Of a DNA stretch of 64,000 nucleotides, positions 1 through 6,769 are shown one piece after another. This stretch comes from Candidatus Zixiibacteriota bacterium (GTDB lineage: Bacteria > Zixibacteria > MSB-5A5 > GN15 > FEB-12): NCBI GenBank assembly GCA_017999435.1, contig JAGNLV010000004.1, positions 1 to 64,000 on the forward strand, in the 5' to 3' direction. The notes under the pieces were generated by a model, which was given only the letters and a program-made list of their open reading frames with translations, had not been told where the DNA came from and ran no database searches. A program made the position numbers and the translations under genes. The stretch's first letter is position 1. Each line of letters opens with the position of its first letter.

Positions 1-76
<76 letters not shown>

Positions 77-96
77 AAATGACCTGTAGGTTCGCC

Positions 97-125
97 AGTA
101 TACGCCCTCCCCGAGAGGTTGTCAA
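97..125 (-). promoter_or_regulatory. Sigma-70-like promoter of tRNA-Ala
   Basis: On the minus strand TTGACA (125-120) and TATACT (102-97) are separated by exactly 17 nt. The predicted transcription start is about 14 nt before the tRNA 5' end. The -35 box is perfect and the -10 box matches 5 of 6 positions. Confidence 0.8.
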
Positions 126-152
126 CTGCATTTTACGGCGCCGGCGGACCTG

Positions 153-1610
153 TCAGACTCCGGCGGCGGGAGGCTCCGGCGCTCCGCCCCCTTGTCCCGG
201 ACGCGGCCGGTTGTGCCGCGTGAGGCACAGCGGCACCGTCAACAGCGCCACCCCGAGCGAGACCTTCACGACATCATGGAAGGCCGCGACGAACAGGGCG
301 GCCGGGTCGCCGAGACTGACCGCCCGCCGCGACCGAAAATAGGCGAAGAGAGCTGTCGCCATTGCGATCCCGATCGAGTTGCCGATGTTGCGCGCGGTCC
401 CGATAATGCTGCTGGCCCGGGCCCGCTCCGTCGGTCCGACCGACCCCATGATCGACGAGGAGTTGGGCGTGTTGAAGATGGCCGCGCCCAGGCCGATGAC
501 CGCCAGCACGAGCATGATGAAAGCGTCTGATGAAGCGGCATCCAGGTGCAGCAGCAGATACTGCCCGAAAGCCGCCACCGCCGCTCCGCTCGTCGTGAGG
601 AAAAGAGACCCGATGCGGTCGGAGATTCGCCCCGACAGCGGCGCCACCACGAACATGATGGCGGGGATGATCACGAGGAACAGGCCGATGCGGCTGGGGC
701 CGTACCCCTTGACGCTTTCAAAATAGAACGGCAGGAGAATGGCCCCGCCGGCCATGGTAACGAACATCAGGATCGCCGCCGCAATCGCGGTGGAGAACTG
801 GCGGTTCCGGAACATGTCCAGGCCGATCATGTGGCGCGCCGGGCGGCTCTCGTAGCGAAGGAACAGCAGGAACGCCCCCGCCGCCGCCAGCGCCGGCGCC
901 CAAACCTGCCAGTCGCGCAGCGCGTGCTCCGAAACCATCGACAACGCCAGTGTGCCGGCCACCAGGGCGGTCGCGATCGCCGCCCCGCCGGCCAGGTAGA
1001 TCGGGCGATCGTCCTCCGGCTTCGGTAGGAGCCGGAAATAGCGGGCCGCCAGCGCGATCCCCACGGCGCCGATGGGAAGATTGATCACGAAAATCCACTG
1101 CCACGGGAGAAACTGCAAAATGAACCCGCCCAGCGGCGGCCCGGCCATCAGCCCGGCCGCCACCATCATCACCATCATCCCGATCCCTCTCCCCCTCTGT
1201 TCCGCCGGAAAGACGGCCGTCACCAGACCCGGTCCGACCGCCTGAAACATCGCCGACCCTATCCCCTGCACTACCCGGGCGAGGATGAGCGAGTGGATCG
1301 ACGGGCTCAGCGCACAGGCCGCCGACCCGAGAACGAAAAACGAGTAGGCGAACCGGTAGGCGAAGTCGTACCCCTTGCGCTCGGTCCAGGCGCCGAAGAT
1401 GAGCATGAGCGAGATGATCGTCAGCGTATAGGCGAGGACAACCCATGCCACCAGGTGAATGTCCGCCCCCAGGTCGGCGGCGATCGTGGGCAGGGCCACG
1501 TTGAGGATCGACCCGTCCAGGGTCGACATGAAGGTCCCTATGGCCCCCACGAGAAAGAATCGGTGTCGATGCGCCTCGATGATGCGCTGATGTTCGCCTG
1601 AACTGCCCAC
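153..1610 (-). CDS. MFS drug efflux transporter, DHA2 (EmrB/QacA) type
   Basis: Predicted inner-membrane proton-coupled multidrug exporter of the 14-helix DHA2 family. The first helix is followed by LDGSILNVALPTIAADL, the family signature around TM1. The loop TERKGYDFAYR fits motif A, and RVVQGIGSAMFQAVGPG and GPPLGGFILQ fit motifs B and C. The open frame reaches upstream to a GTG at 1697 and an ATG at 1661. However, the minus-strand promoter (-10 at 1657-1662) puts transcription start near 1650, so the GTG at 1610 (VGSSGEHQR..., about 485 aa) is the first usable start; it has no clear Shine-Dalgarno. The gene is divergent from the ECF sigma operon and shares its control region. Substrate unknown. 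Confidence 0.88.
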   Translation of the reverse strand: MGSSGEHQRIIEAHRHRFFLVGAIGTFMSTLDGSILNVALPTIAADLGADIHLVAWVVLAYTLTIISLMLIFGAWTERKGYDFAYRFAYSFFVLGSAACALSPSIHSLILARVVQGIGSAMFQAVGPGLVTAVFPAEQRGRGIGMMVMMVAAGLMAGPPLGGFILQFLPWQWIFVINLPIGAVGIALAARYFRLLPKPEDDRPIYLAGGAAIATALVAGTLALSMVSEHALRDWQVWAPALAAAGAFLLFLRYESRPARHMIGLDMFRNRQFSTAIAAAILMFVTMAGGAILLPFYFESVKGYGPSRIGLFLVIIPAIMFVVAPLSGRISDRIGSLFLTTSGAAVAAFGQYLLLHLDAASSDAFIMLVLAVIGLGAAIFNTPNSSSIMGSVGPTERARASSIIGTARNIGNSIGIAMATALFAYFRSRRAVSLGDPAALFVAAFHDVVKVSLGVALLTVPLCLTRHNRPRPGQGGGAPEPPAAGV

Positions 1611-1637
1611 GGGTATAAGTTGTTGCCGTAAAAAAGA

Positions 1638-1666
1638 TTGACAAACTTCAGCGGCAAGCATATGCT
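1638..1666 (+). promoter_or_regulatory. Promoter of the ECF sigma operon
   Basis: TTGACA (1638-1643), 17-nt spacer, TATGCT (1661-1666). Transcription would start near 1673, about 70-90 nt before the sigma-factor gene. The -10 box lies in the right arm of a perfect palindrome and overlaps the -10 of the opposite promoter. Confidence 0.7.
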
Positions 1667-1671
1667 TGCCG
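1652..1671. promoter_or_regulatory. 20-bp perfect palindrome, putative operator
   Basis: CGGCAAGCATATGCTTGCCG is a perfect inverted repeat centred between 1661 and 1662. Each arm carries the -10 hexamer TATGCT of one of two opposing promoters, so a dimeric repressor here could silence both. No regulator gene is adjacent that would identify the ligand. Confidence 0.6.
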
Positions 1672-1685
1672 TCGGGGATAGTCAA
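1657..1685 (-). promoter_or_regulatory. Promoter of the efflux transporter gene
   Basis: On the minus strand TTGACT (1685-1680), 17-nt spacer, TATGCT (1662-1657). The predicted transcription start is near 1650, downstream of the GTG at 1697 and the ATG at 1661, which rules those out as starts when this promoter is used. Confidence 0.65.
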
Positions 1686-1759
1686 CAGAATTTTCACCCC
1701 GATGATTGCACAGGTGGCGATGCCGTACGTCTCTTCGATACATCATGACTTCGGGGATT

Positions 1760-2335
1760 ATGCATAAGACTGTCCCGGAGTTAGTGGATGATTTCGTCCG
1801 AGGGAGTGACGCCGCCTTCACTGAACTTGTCCACCGGTACCAGCGGAAGGTCTACTCCCTGGCCTACCAGGTGCTCGGCAATCACCTGGATGCCGATGAA
1901 GTCGTCCAGGAGACCTTTGTCCGCATTTATCGACGACGAAAGGAGCTGGCCGAAGTAAAGTTTTTCTCGACCTTCCTGCTGCGCATCGCGTCCAACTACG
2001 CCATTGACGTCCTGCGCAAGCAGAGGGGCCACAGCCGGATGCCGGAAGATTCGTCCTCCCTGCCGGGGGAGGTCCAGATCGATCTGGCCCGGCAGGTGGC
2101 CACGCCGAGCGAAGAATTCGAGAACAGGGCTTTGCTGGAGGAGATCAAGCGGGCGCTCAGGGAGCTTCCTCCGCGACAACAACTAACCGCCATTCTGCAC
2201 GACATCGAAGGGTATTCGAAGGCGGAGATCGCGGCGATGTTGGGTTGCCCGGAGGCGACCGTCCGCTCCAATCTCCATATCGCCAGATCCAAACTGCGAA
2301 AGGCCCTGAAGAAGCGCCTGAGGAAAGGGAGTTGA
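1760..2335 (+). CDS. ECF-subfamily RNA polymerase sigma factor (RpoE-like)
   Basis: Extracytoplasmic-function sigma-70. Region 2 is visible as FTELVHRYQRKVYSLAYQVL and DADEVVQETFVRIYRR, with FSTFLLRIASNYAIDVLR completing it. Region 4 is visible as LRELPPRQQLTAILHDIEGY followed by the helix-turn-helix SKAEIAAMLGCPEATVRSNL. ATG codons lie at 1745 and 1760; 1760 gives an N-terminus matching the usual distance to region 2, and neither has a good Shine-Dalgarno. The gene is followed after 1 nt by a zinc-finger anti-sigma gene, the standard pairing for control by sequestration. Its trigger cannot be read from the sequence; divergence from an efflux pump suggests envelope or toxic-compound stress. 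Confidence 0.93.
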   Translation: MHKTVPELVDDFVRGSDAAFTELVHRYQRKVYSLAYQVLGNHLDADEVVQETFVRIYRRRKELAEVKFFSTFLLRIASNYAIDVLRKQRGHSRMPEDSSSLPGEVQIDLARQVATPSEEFENRALLEEIKRALRELPPRQQLTAILHDIEGYSKAEIAAMLGCPEATVRSNLHIARSKLRKALKKRLRKGS

Positions 2336-2336
2336 G

Positions 2337-2915
2337 ATGACCTGCTCTGATGTCGTAGCGCGGCTGGATGACTTTCTCGACGGCGAGCTGTCGGCCGAAG
2401 CCGCCGGGCGCGTGCGCGACCACCTGGCTGACTGCGCAGCCTGCCGGCGCGAACATGACCTCGCCGTCCAAGTCCGCGGCCTGCTCGGCTCGGCCGCCGC
2501 GCCCGACCCCGGGGACGAGTATTTCGCCGAAAGCGAGAGCCATATCCTCGCCCGCACGGTTCTGGCCGGCGACCCAGAGGCGGTTCGCCGCGGGGGCGGC
2601 GAAGGCGCCGCGCCGCGCTCCTCCACCGCCCTCCTGCGGGCGCTGGTGTCGGTGGCGGCCTCGCTGGCGATCCTCTTCGCCGCCATCTACCTCGGATCCA
2701 GCCGGGAGCTCCTGATCAGCCGGACGATCGGCCCGGAGATTCCCGTGCTGGCGACGGCCGAGGTGCGCTCCGAGCTCGGCGACAGCCCGGTCTTCACCCG
2801 CGAAGATCGGGCCCGGATCACCCGCGGCATGATGCTCATCGGCGGGCCGGGAATCCTCGGCCGTTTCACCGCCCTGCCGCAGATAGTCAAAACCAACCCG
2901 CTCGACGAATCGTAA
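2337..2915 (+). CDS. Zinc-finger anti-sigma factor, membrane-anchored
   Basis: 192 aa. The N-terminus carries the zf-HC2 anti-sigma motif HLADCAACRRE (His-x3-Cys-x2-Cys around residues 29-36), expected to clamp the sigma factor encoded immediately upstream. A single hydrophobic segment near residues 100-121 (LLRALVSVAASLAILFAAIY) would anchor it, leaving about 70 residues outside the cytoplasm as a possible sensor that resembles nothing I recognise. The ATG lies 1 nt after the sigma stop codon, so translation is probably coupled. Release by proteolysis or redox is family knowledge, not visible here. Confidence 0.88.
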   Translation: MTCSDVVARLDDFLDGELSAEAAGRVRDHLADCAACRREHDLAVQVRGLLGSAAAPDPGDEYFAESESHILARTVLAGDPEAVRRGGGEGAAPRSSTALLRALVSVAASLAILFAAIYLGSSRELLISRTIGPEIPVLATAEVRSELGDSPVFTREDRARITRGMMLIGGPGILGRFTALPQIVKTNPLDES

Positions 2916-2942
2916 TAGCCTCTGGGAAGGAGTCTCGGAATT

Positions 2943-3791
2943 GTGACCAGACTAACCGCCTGCCTCTCCGCAGTCATCCTCGCCGCTGTGCTCGCGCTGG
3001 CGGCCTGCCAGCAGGGCGAGAAGACCGTCCTGTTGCGCTACAAGTTCGCCCCCGGACTTCAGCTTGTCTACAACCAGGACATGAAGCGCAACGTCCTGGT
3101 CGCCCGGGGCGACTCGATCATCGAAAAGAGCAGCACCGCTTTCAAGGTCCGCGTCATGCAGACGATCGAGGAGGTCCGCGACGAGAACACCGCCCTCATG
3201 CGCGAGGTCGACTCCTGGTCCTACACGGTGCCGTCGCGCGAAGACACCCTCAAGCGCGACTCGGTGTCCATGGAGCGGACCATGCGCATCCTCATGCAGA
3301 GCGACGGCAACGTCCTCGATGTCAAGTTCGACGACAGCGACGACCTCCCCTCGCAGAACTACATCAAACACTTCATGGAGCAGGGCATGCCGGTGTTCCC
3401 GCCCGGCGAGGTGTCCCCCGGTTTCTCCTGGACCCAGACCGCCAAGGTGCTGCTGCCCAATGAGAACATGGAAGCCTCCACAACCTACGAAGTGGTCGCC
3501 TTCGTCCGCGAGGCCGGCTACGACTGCGCCCTGCTCAACGTCGACGGCAACCTGGTGATCCCGGTCGAGCCCAACCCGAAGGACAGCGTCCAGCGGTTCG
3601 GCGTCGACCGCATCCGCACGACCGGCAAGATGTATTTCGCGTTCCGCGAAGGCATGGTGGTGCTGCAGCGGGAGCGCTGGATCATTCAGGGCGACTACAC
3701 GCGCGTCAAGAAGAGCGACACGGCGACGTACGATGTGCGGATCGAGGCGGACGTCGACTACGCGCTCGAGTCGCGGAAGATCACCCCGTAA
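2943..3791 (+). CDS. Lipoprotein of unknown function, third gene of the sigma operon
   Basis: 282 aa. The GTG start is preceded by AAGGAG at good distance. The N-terminus is a lipoprotein signal: hydrophobic AVILAAVLALAAC with the lipobox LAAC at residues 18-21, then QQGEK. The mature part is beta-rich with no catalytic motif I recognise; it begins LLRYKFAPGLQLVYNQDMKR, a pattern seen in uncharacterised periplasmic lipoproteins. It lies 27 nt after the anti-sigma gene and is probably cotranscribed, so it may be a sensor or a target of the sigma system. Function not assigned. Confidence 0.8.
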   Translation: MTRLTACLSAVILAAVLALAACQQGEKTVLLRYKFAPGLQLVYNQDMKRNVLVARGDSIIEKSSTAFKVRVMQTIEEVRDENTALMREVDSWSYTVPSREDTLKRDSVSMERTMRILMQSDGNVLDVKFDDSDDLPSQNYIKHFMEQGMPVFPPGEVSPGFSWTQTAKVLLPNENMEASTTYEVVAFVREAGYDCALLNVDGNLVIPVEPNPKDSVQRFGVDRIRTTGKMYFAFREGMVVLQRERWIIQGDYTRVKKSDTATYDVRIEADVDYALESRKITP

Positions 3792-3891
3792 CCCGCACGC
3801 CTGCGGCCGGGCGGCCGGTTCCCGGTCTTGGTCCCGGCCAACGCGAAGCCCCCGGCGCCGCGGGCAGCGTCCTTGTGCGCCCCGTTTTCGG

Positions 3892-3920
3892 TTTACAACC
3901 GGCCGGCGCCGGCCTACTTT
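3892..3920 (+). promoter_or_regulatory. Putative promoter of deoB giving a near-leaderless transcript
   Basis: TTTACA (3892-3897), 17-nt spacer, TACTTT (3915-3920). The spacer contains the GC palindrome GGCCGGCGCCGGCC. The deoB ATG is only 6 nt after the -10 box and has no Shine-Dalgarno, so the mRNA may be leaderless. Confidence 0.45.
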
Positions 3921-3926
3921 GGCGGC

Positions 3927-5111
3927 ATGTATATCCGGCGCGCCATCATCCTTGTCATCGACGCCTGCGGGGTCGGCGCTTTGCCTGACGCCGCTGCATA
4001 CGACGACGTCGGGGCCGCCACCGTCCCGCACTGCGCCGCCGCGGTCGGCGGGCTGGACCTGCCGAACTGCCGGCGCCTCGGCCTCGGCAACATCGTCCCC
4101 ATCGCCGGCGTCCCCCCGGTCGCCGCGCCGGCGGCCGCGTTCGGCAAGATGGCCGAGCAGTCGGCCGGCAAAGACTCGACCGCCGGCCACTGGGAAATCG
4201 CCGGTCTCATCACCCCGGTGCCCTTTCCGACCTACCCGCACGGTTTCCCGCCAAGCCTTGTCCGAGAGTTCGAGCTCCAGGCGGGCGTCCGGACGATCGG
4301 CAACATCCCCGCCTCCGGGACCGCCATCATCGAGCAGTTCGGCGAAGAGCATCTCCGGTCCGGGGCGGTTATCCTGTATACCTCGGCCGACTCGGTCTGG
4401 CAAATGGCCGCCCACGAGGAGCGCTACCCCTTGGCCGAGCAGTATCGCTACTGCGAGGCGGCCCGCGAACTGCTCACCGGTGAGCACGCGGTCGCCCGGG
4501 TGATCGCCCGCCCCTTCATCGGCTCCCCCGGACGGTTTGTCCGCACCGCCGGCCGCCGCGATTTCTCGCTGCCCCCCGGCGGACCCACCCTGCTCGACCT
4601 GATGGTCGCGGCCGGCCGCCCCACGTACGCGGTCGGCAAGATCTGGGACCTGTTCGCCGCCCGGGGCATCACTTCCCACGTGAAGCCCGAGGGCAACGCG
4701 GCGGGCATGGAAGCGACCATCGAGCTGGTCCGGGGCGACCGCGACCATGGCCTCATTTTCACGAACCTCGTCGATTTCGATCAGGCCTGGGGGCATCGCC
4801 GCGACCCGGCGAATTTCGCCCTCGCCCTGGAGGATTTCGACCGCCGCCTCGGCGCGCTCCTTGACGCCCTGCGCGAGGATGACATGCTGATCATCACGGC
4901 CGACCACGGCTGTGACCCGACCCTGGCGCGCCACACCGATCACACCCGCGAGTATGTCCCGCTCCTGGCGTACGGGCGGCGGGTGAAAGCCGGCGTCAAT
5001 CTCGGCGCCCGCGCGACCTTCGCCGACGTCGGCGCCACGGTCGCCGAGCTGTTCCGCCTGCCGGGCAGCCTGGCCGGGAACTCCTTCGCCGGAGAGGTGG
5101 GACTGCGATGA
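3927..5111 (+). CDS. deoB: Phosphopentomutase
   Basis: 394 aa, normal length for DeoB. It interconverts ribose-1-phosphate or deoxyribose-1-phosphate and the 5-phosphates in nucleoside salvage, in the cytoplasm, with two Mn ions. Visible motifs are the N-terminal metal site [16 protein letters not shown], the phospho-acceptor region [13 protein letters not shown] (the Thr carries the phosphate), [14 protein letters not shown], and the C-terminal metal ligands [10 protein letters not shown] and [12 protein letters not shown]. The ATG at 3927 is chosen because the protein starts [15 protein letters not shown] as in the family; the frame is open further upstream but that stretch has no family match. 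The stop overlaps the deoC start by 4 nt (ATGA), so the two are coupled. Confidence 0.96.
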   Translation: MYIRRAIILVIDACGVGALPDAAAYDDVGAATVPHCAAAVGGLDLPNCRRLGLGNIVPIAGVPPVAAPAAAFGKMAEQSAGKDSTAGHWEIAGLITPVPFPTYPHGFPPSLVREFELQAGVRTIGNIPASGTAIIEQFGEEHLRSGAVILYTSADSVWQMAAHEERYPLAEQYRYCEAARELLTGEHAVARVIARPFIGSPGRFVRTAGRRDFSLPPGGPTLLDLMVAAGRPTYAVGKIWDLFAARGITSHVKPEGNAAGMEATIELVRGDRDHGLIFTNLVDFDQAWGHRRDPANFALALEDFDRRLGALLDALREDDMLIITADHGCDPTLARHTDHTREYVPLLAYGRRVKAGVNLGARATFADVGATVAELFRLPGSLAGNSFAGEVGLR

Positions 5112-5812
5112 GCGACCCGCTCCTGCACGAGCTCCACCGTCGCTTCGATCACGCCGCGCTGAAACCGGACGTCACCGCGGCCGACATCGGGCGGCTGTGC
5201 GCCGAGGCGCGCGCCCACGAATTCTGCGGCGTCGCCGTCAATCCCGTCTGGATCCCCCTCTGCGGCGATCACCTCCGGGGAACGGGCGTCAAAGTGATCG
5301 GGGTCGCCGCCTTCCCGCTCGGAGCGAACCGCACCGACGTCAAGGTTGAAGAAGCCGTGAAGGGCGCGGCCGATGGTGCGCGGGAGATCGACTTGGTCGC
5401 CAACATCGGCTGGCTGGTCGAGGGACGGTGCGCGGACGTCGCGCGCGAGATCAGCGCCGTGCGCCGCGCCCTCCCCTACAACGTCCTGCTCAAAGTGATC
5501 ATCGAGGCCGGCCTTCTCCCCGCCTCCCGCTGGGCCGAAGCGGCGCAGGCGGTGATCGACGGCGGCGCACAATTCGTCAAGACCGGCACCGGGTTTTTCG
5601 GCGGGGCGACCGTGGAGCAGGTGCGCGCTCTTTCTCGGGCAGCTGGCGGCCGGATCGAGGTCAAAGCCTCGGGCGGGATCCGCACGCTGGCCGATGCGCG
5701 CGCCATGCTCGCCGCCGGCGCCTCGCGGCTGGGCAGCTCGGCCTCGGTCGCGATCATGCGCGAACTGGCCAGCCCGGAACCGGGCGGCGACACCGCAGCC
5801 GGGTCTCACTGA
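5108..5812 (+). CDS. deoC: Deoxyribose-phosphate aldolase
   Basis: 234 aa, class I aldolase cleaving 2-deoxyribose-5-phosphate to glyceraldehyde-3-phosphate and acetaldehyde, the step after DeoB. Family motifs are in order: [10 protein letters not shown] near the N-terminus, [21 protein letters not shown] (central Lys), the Schiff-base lysine in FVKTGTGF, and [10 protein letters not shown] with the second active-site Lys. The length and TIM-barrel spacing are normal. Translation is coupled to deoB through a 4-nt overlap, making a two-gene deoxynucleoside catabolism operon. No DeoR-type regulator or nucleoside phosphorylase is in the window. Confidence 0.96.
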   Translation: MSDPLLHELHRRFDHAALKPDVTAADIGRLCAEARAHEFCGVAVNPVWIPLCGDHLRGTGVKVIGVAAFPLGANRTDVKVEEAVKGAADGAREIDLVANIGWLVEGRCADVAREISAVRRALPYNVLLKVIIEAGLLPASRWAEAAQAVIDGGAQFVKTGTGFFGGATVEQVRALSRAAGGRIEVKASGGIRTLADARAMLAAGASRLGSSASVAIMRELASPEPGGDTAAGSH

Positions 5813-5853
5813 CGGCGATCGAATCCTTCGCCCCCAGGGCCTCCTCCAAGTGA

Positions 5854-5882
5854 TTGATTTTTCCGTTTTTCTTCCGTATTCT
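5854..5882 (+). promoter_or_regulatory. Promoter of the small zinc-ribbon-like gene
   Basis: TTGATT (5854-5859), 17-nt T-rich spacer, TATTCT (5877-5882). The next ATG is at 5892, 9 nt after the -10 box and without a Shine-Dalgarno, so the transcript would have almost no leader. Confidence 0.55.
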
Positions 5883-5891
5883 TGTCAGCGT

Positions 5892-6083
5892 ATGAACGGT
5901 CCGAAAGACGCCCATCACCGGCCTTTTCTCGGGATGTATTTCAAGTGCTGCCGAGTCTACTCGCGCATCTACCTGAACCGGGAGGGTTCGGCCTTTGTCG
6001 GGTGGTGTCCGAAATGCGCCGGCCAGGTGCGGGTGGGTGTGTCCCCGACGGGCCGCAGGGACCGCTTTTTCACGGCCGAGTGA
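5892..6083 (+). CDS. Small conserved cysteine-rich protein, zinc-ribbon-like
   Basis: 63 aa, no signal peptide. The core reads FLGMYFKCCRVYSRIYLN followed by WCPKCAGQV. The paired CC and CPKC look like a small metal-binding knuckle. I recognise the overall pattern (FLGxxFxCCxVYxRIYxN...GxCPxC, ending in RFF) from short uncharacterised proteins of several environmental phyla, but I know of no function. It has its own promoter, and the ATG at 5892 is the only sensible start after it. The next gene begins 81 nt downstream and may be cotranscribed. Confidence 0.75.
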   Translation: MNGPKDAHHRPFLGMYFKCCRVYSRIYLNREGSAFVGWCPKCAGQVRVGVSPTGRRDRFFTAE

Positions 6084-6164
6084 CGCACAACCGCCGGCTG
6101 CCGATGAAGGGCGACCCGGCGACAGGTTGCGGCCGCCCGAGCCGACGGCCGGGAATTGGGGTTC

Positions 6165-6707
6165 ATGGCGATATTGAGATCTAAGATCGTGGTCGTCCCG
6201 CTCGGTGAGGTTGACCCGATGATGGTCAACCGGTTAGCCGCCGACATCGGCCCGGTGTTCAACCGGTCCGTCGACATCCTCAAGGGCATGAAAATGCCCA
6301 GCGAGGCCCTCAACGTCGTCCGCAGCCAGTACTATGTCACCGTCCTCTTGGCCAAACTCGAGCGCGTCAAAGCCAATTCCCGCGAAAAAGTGATCGCGGT
6401 GTGCGAAGAAGACCTCTATCTTCCCGACCAGGACACCCTGCTCGGCCACGCCGACATTGTCGCCGGAACCTCGGTGGTGTCCCTGTACCAGTTGCGGCAG
6501 GAGTTTTACGGCCTGCCCGAAGATGAGAAGAAGGTGTATCCCCGGCTGTACAAGGAGGCGCTCCACCAGTTGGCCCATTTGTTCGAGTTGCGGGAGTGCC
6601 GCAACCCCCGGTGCGTCAACTACTACAGCCAGATGATGCTCGATATCGACAACAAGGGCCGGAAGTTCTGTGATGTGTGCCGCCGTAAACTGACCGGCGT
6701 GGTGTGA
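6165..6707 (+). CDS. Archaemetzincin-family protein with degenerate zinc-protease motif
   Basis: 180 aa from ATG 6165. The body matches family M54 archaemetzincins: KVIAVCEEDLYLPDQDTLLG, then GTSVVSLYQLRQEFYG, then the C-terminal structural-zinc cysteines C145, C150, C169 and C172 (CRNPRC ... CDVC). The catalytic consensus HExxHxxGxxHC reads H134-QLA-H138-LFE-LRE-C145: the general-base Glu is Gln, the Gly is Glu and the third zinc His is Glu. Peptidase activity by the family mechanism is therefore unlikely, although the fold-holding cysteines remain. A pseudoprotease with a binding role is the simplest reading. The frame is intact, so this is not an obvious pseudogene. The helicase gene follows 62 nt later. 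Confidence 0.85.
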   Translation: MAILRSKIVVVPLGEVDPMMVNRLAADIGPVFNRSVDILKGMKMPSEALNVVRSQYYVTVLLAKLERVKANSREKVIAVCEEDLYLPDQDTLLGHADIVAGTSVVSLYQLRQEFYGLPEDEKKVYPRLYKEALHQLAHLFELRECRNPRCVNYYSQMMLDIDNKGRKFCDVCRRKLTGVV

Positions 6708-6769
6708 ACGGCCGCGCCGCCGGCGCCCGCGATCGGCTCCTCCGGCGCCCAAACCCAGACTGGCTATCC

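Noticed and set aside
2952-4943. Long minus-strand open frame (663 codons) antisense to the lipoprotein and deoB
   Set aside because: Composition is that of a GC-rich antisense frame (Arg, Gly, Asp, Val rich), and the plus strand holds clear deoB motifs.
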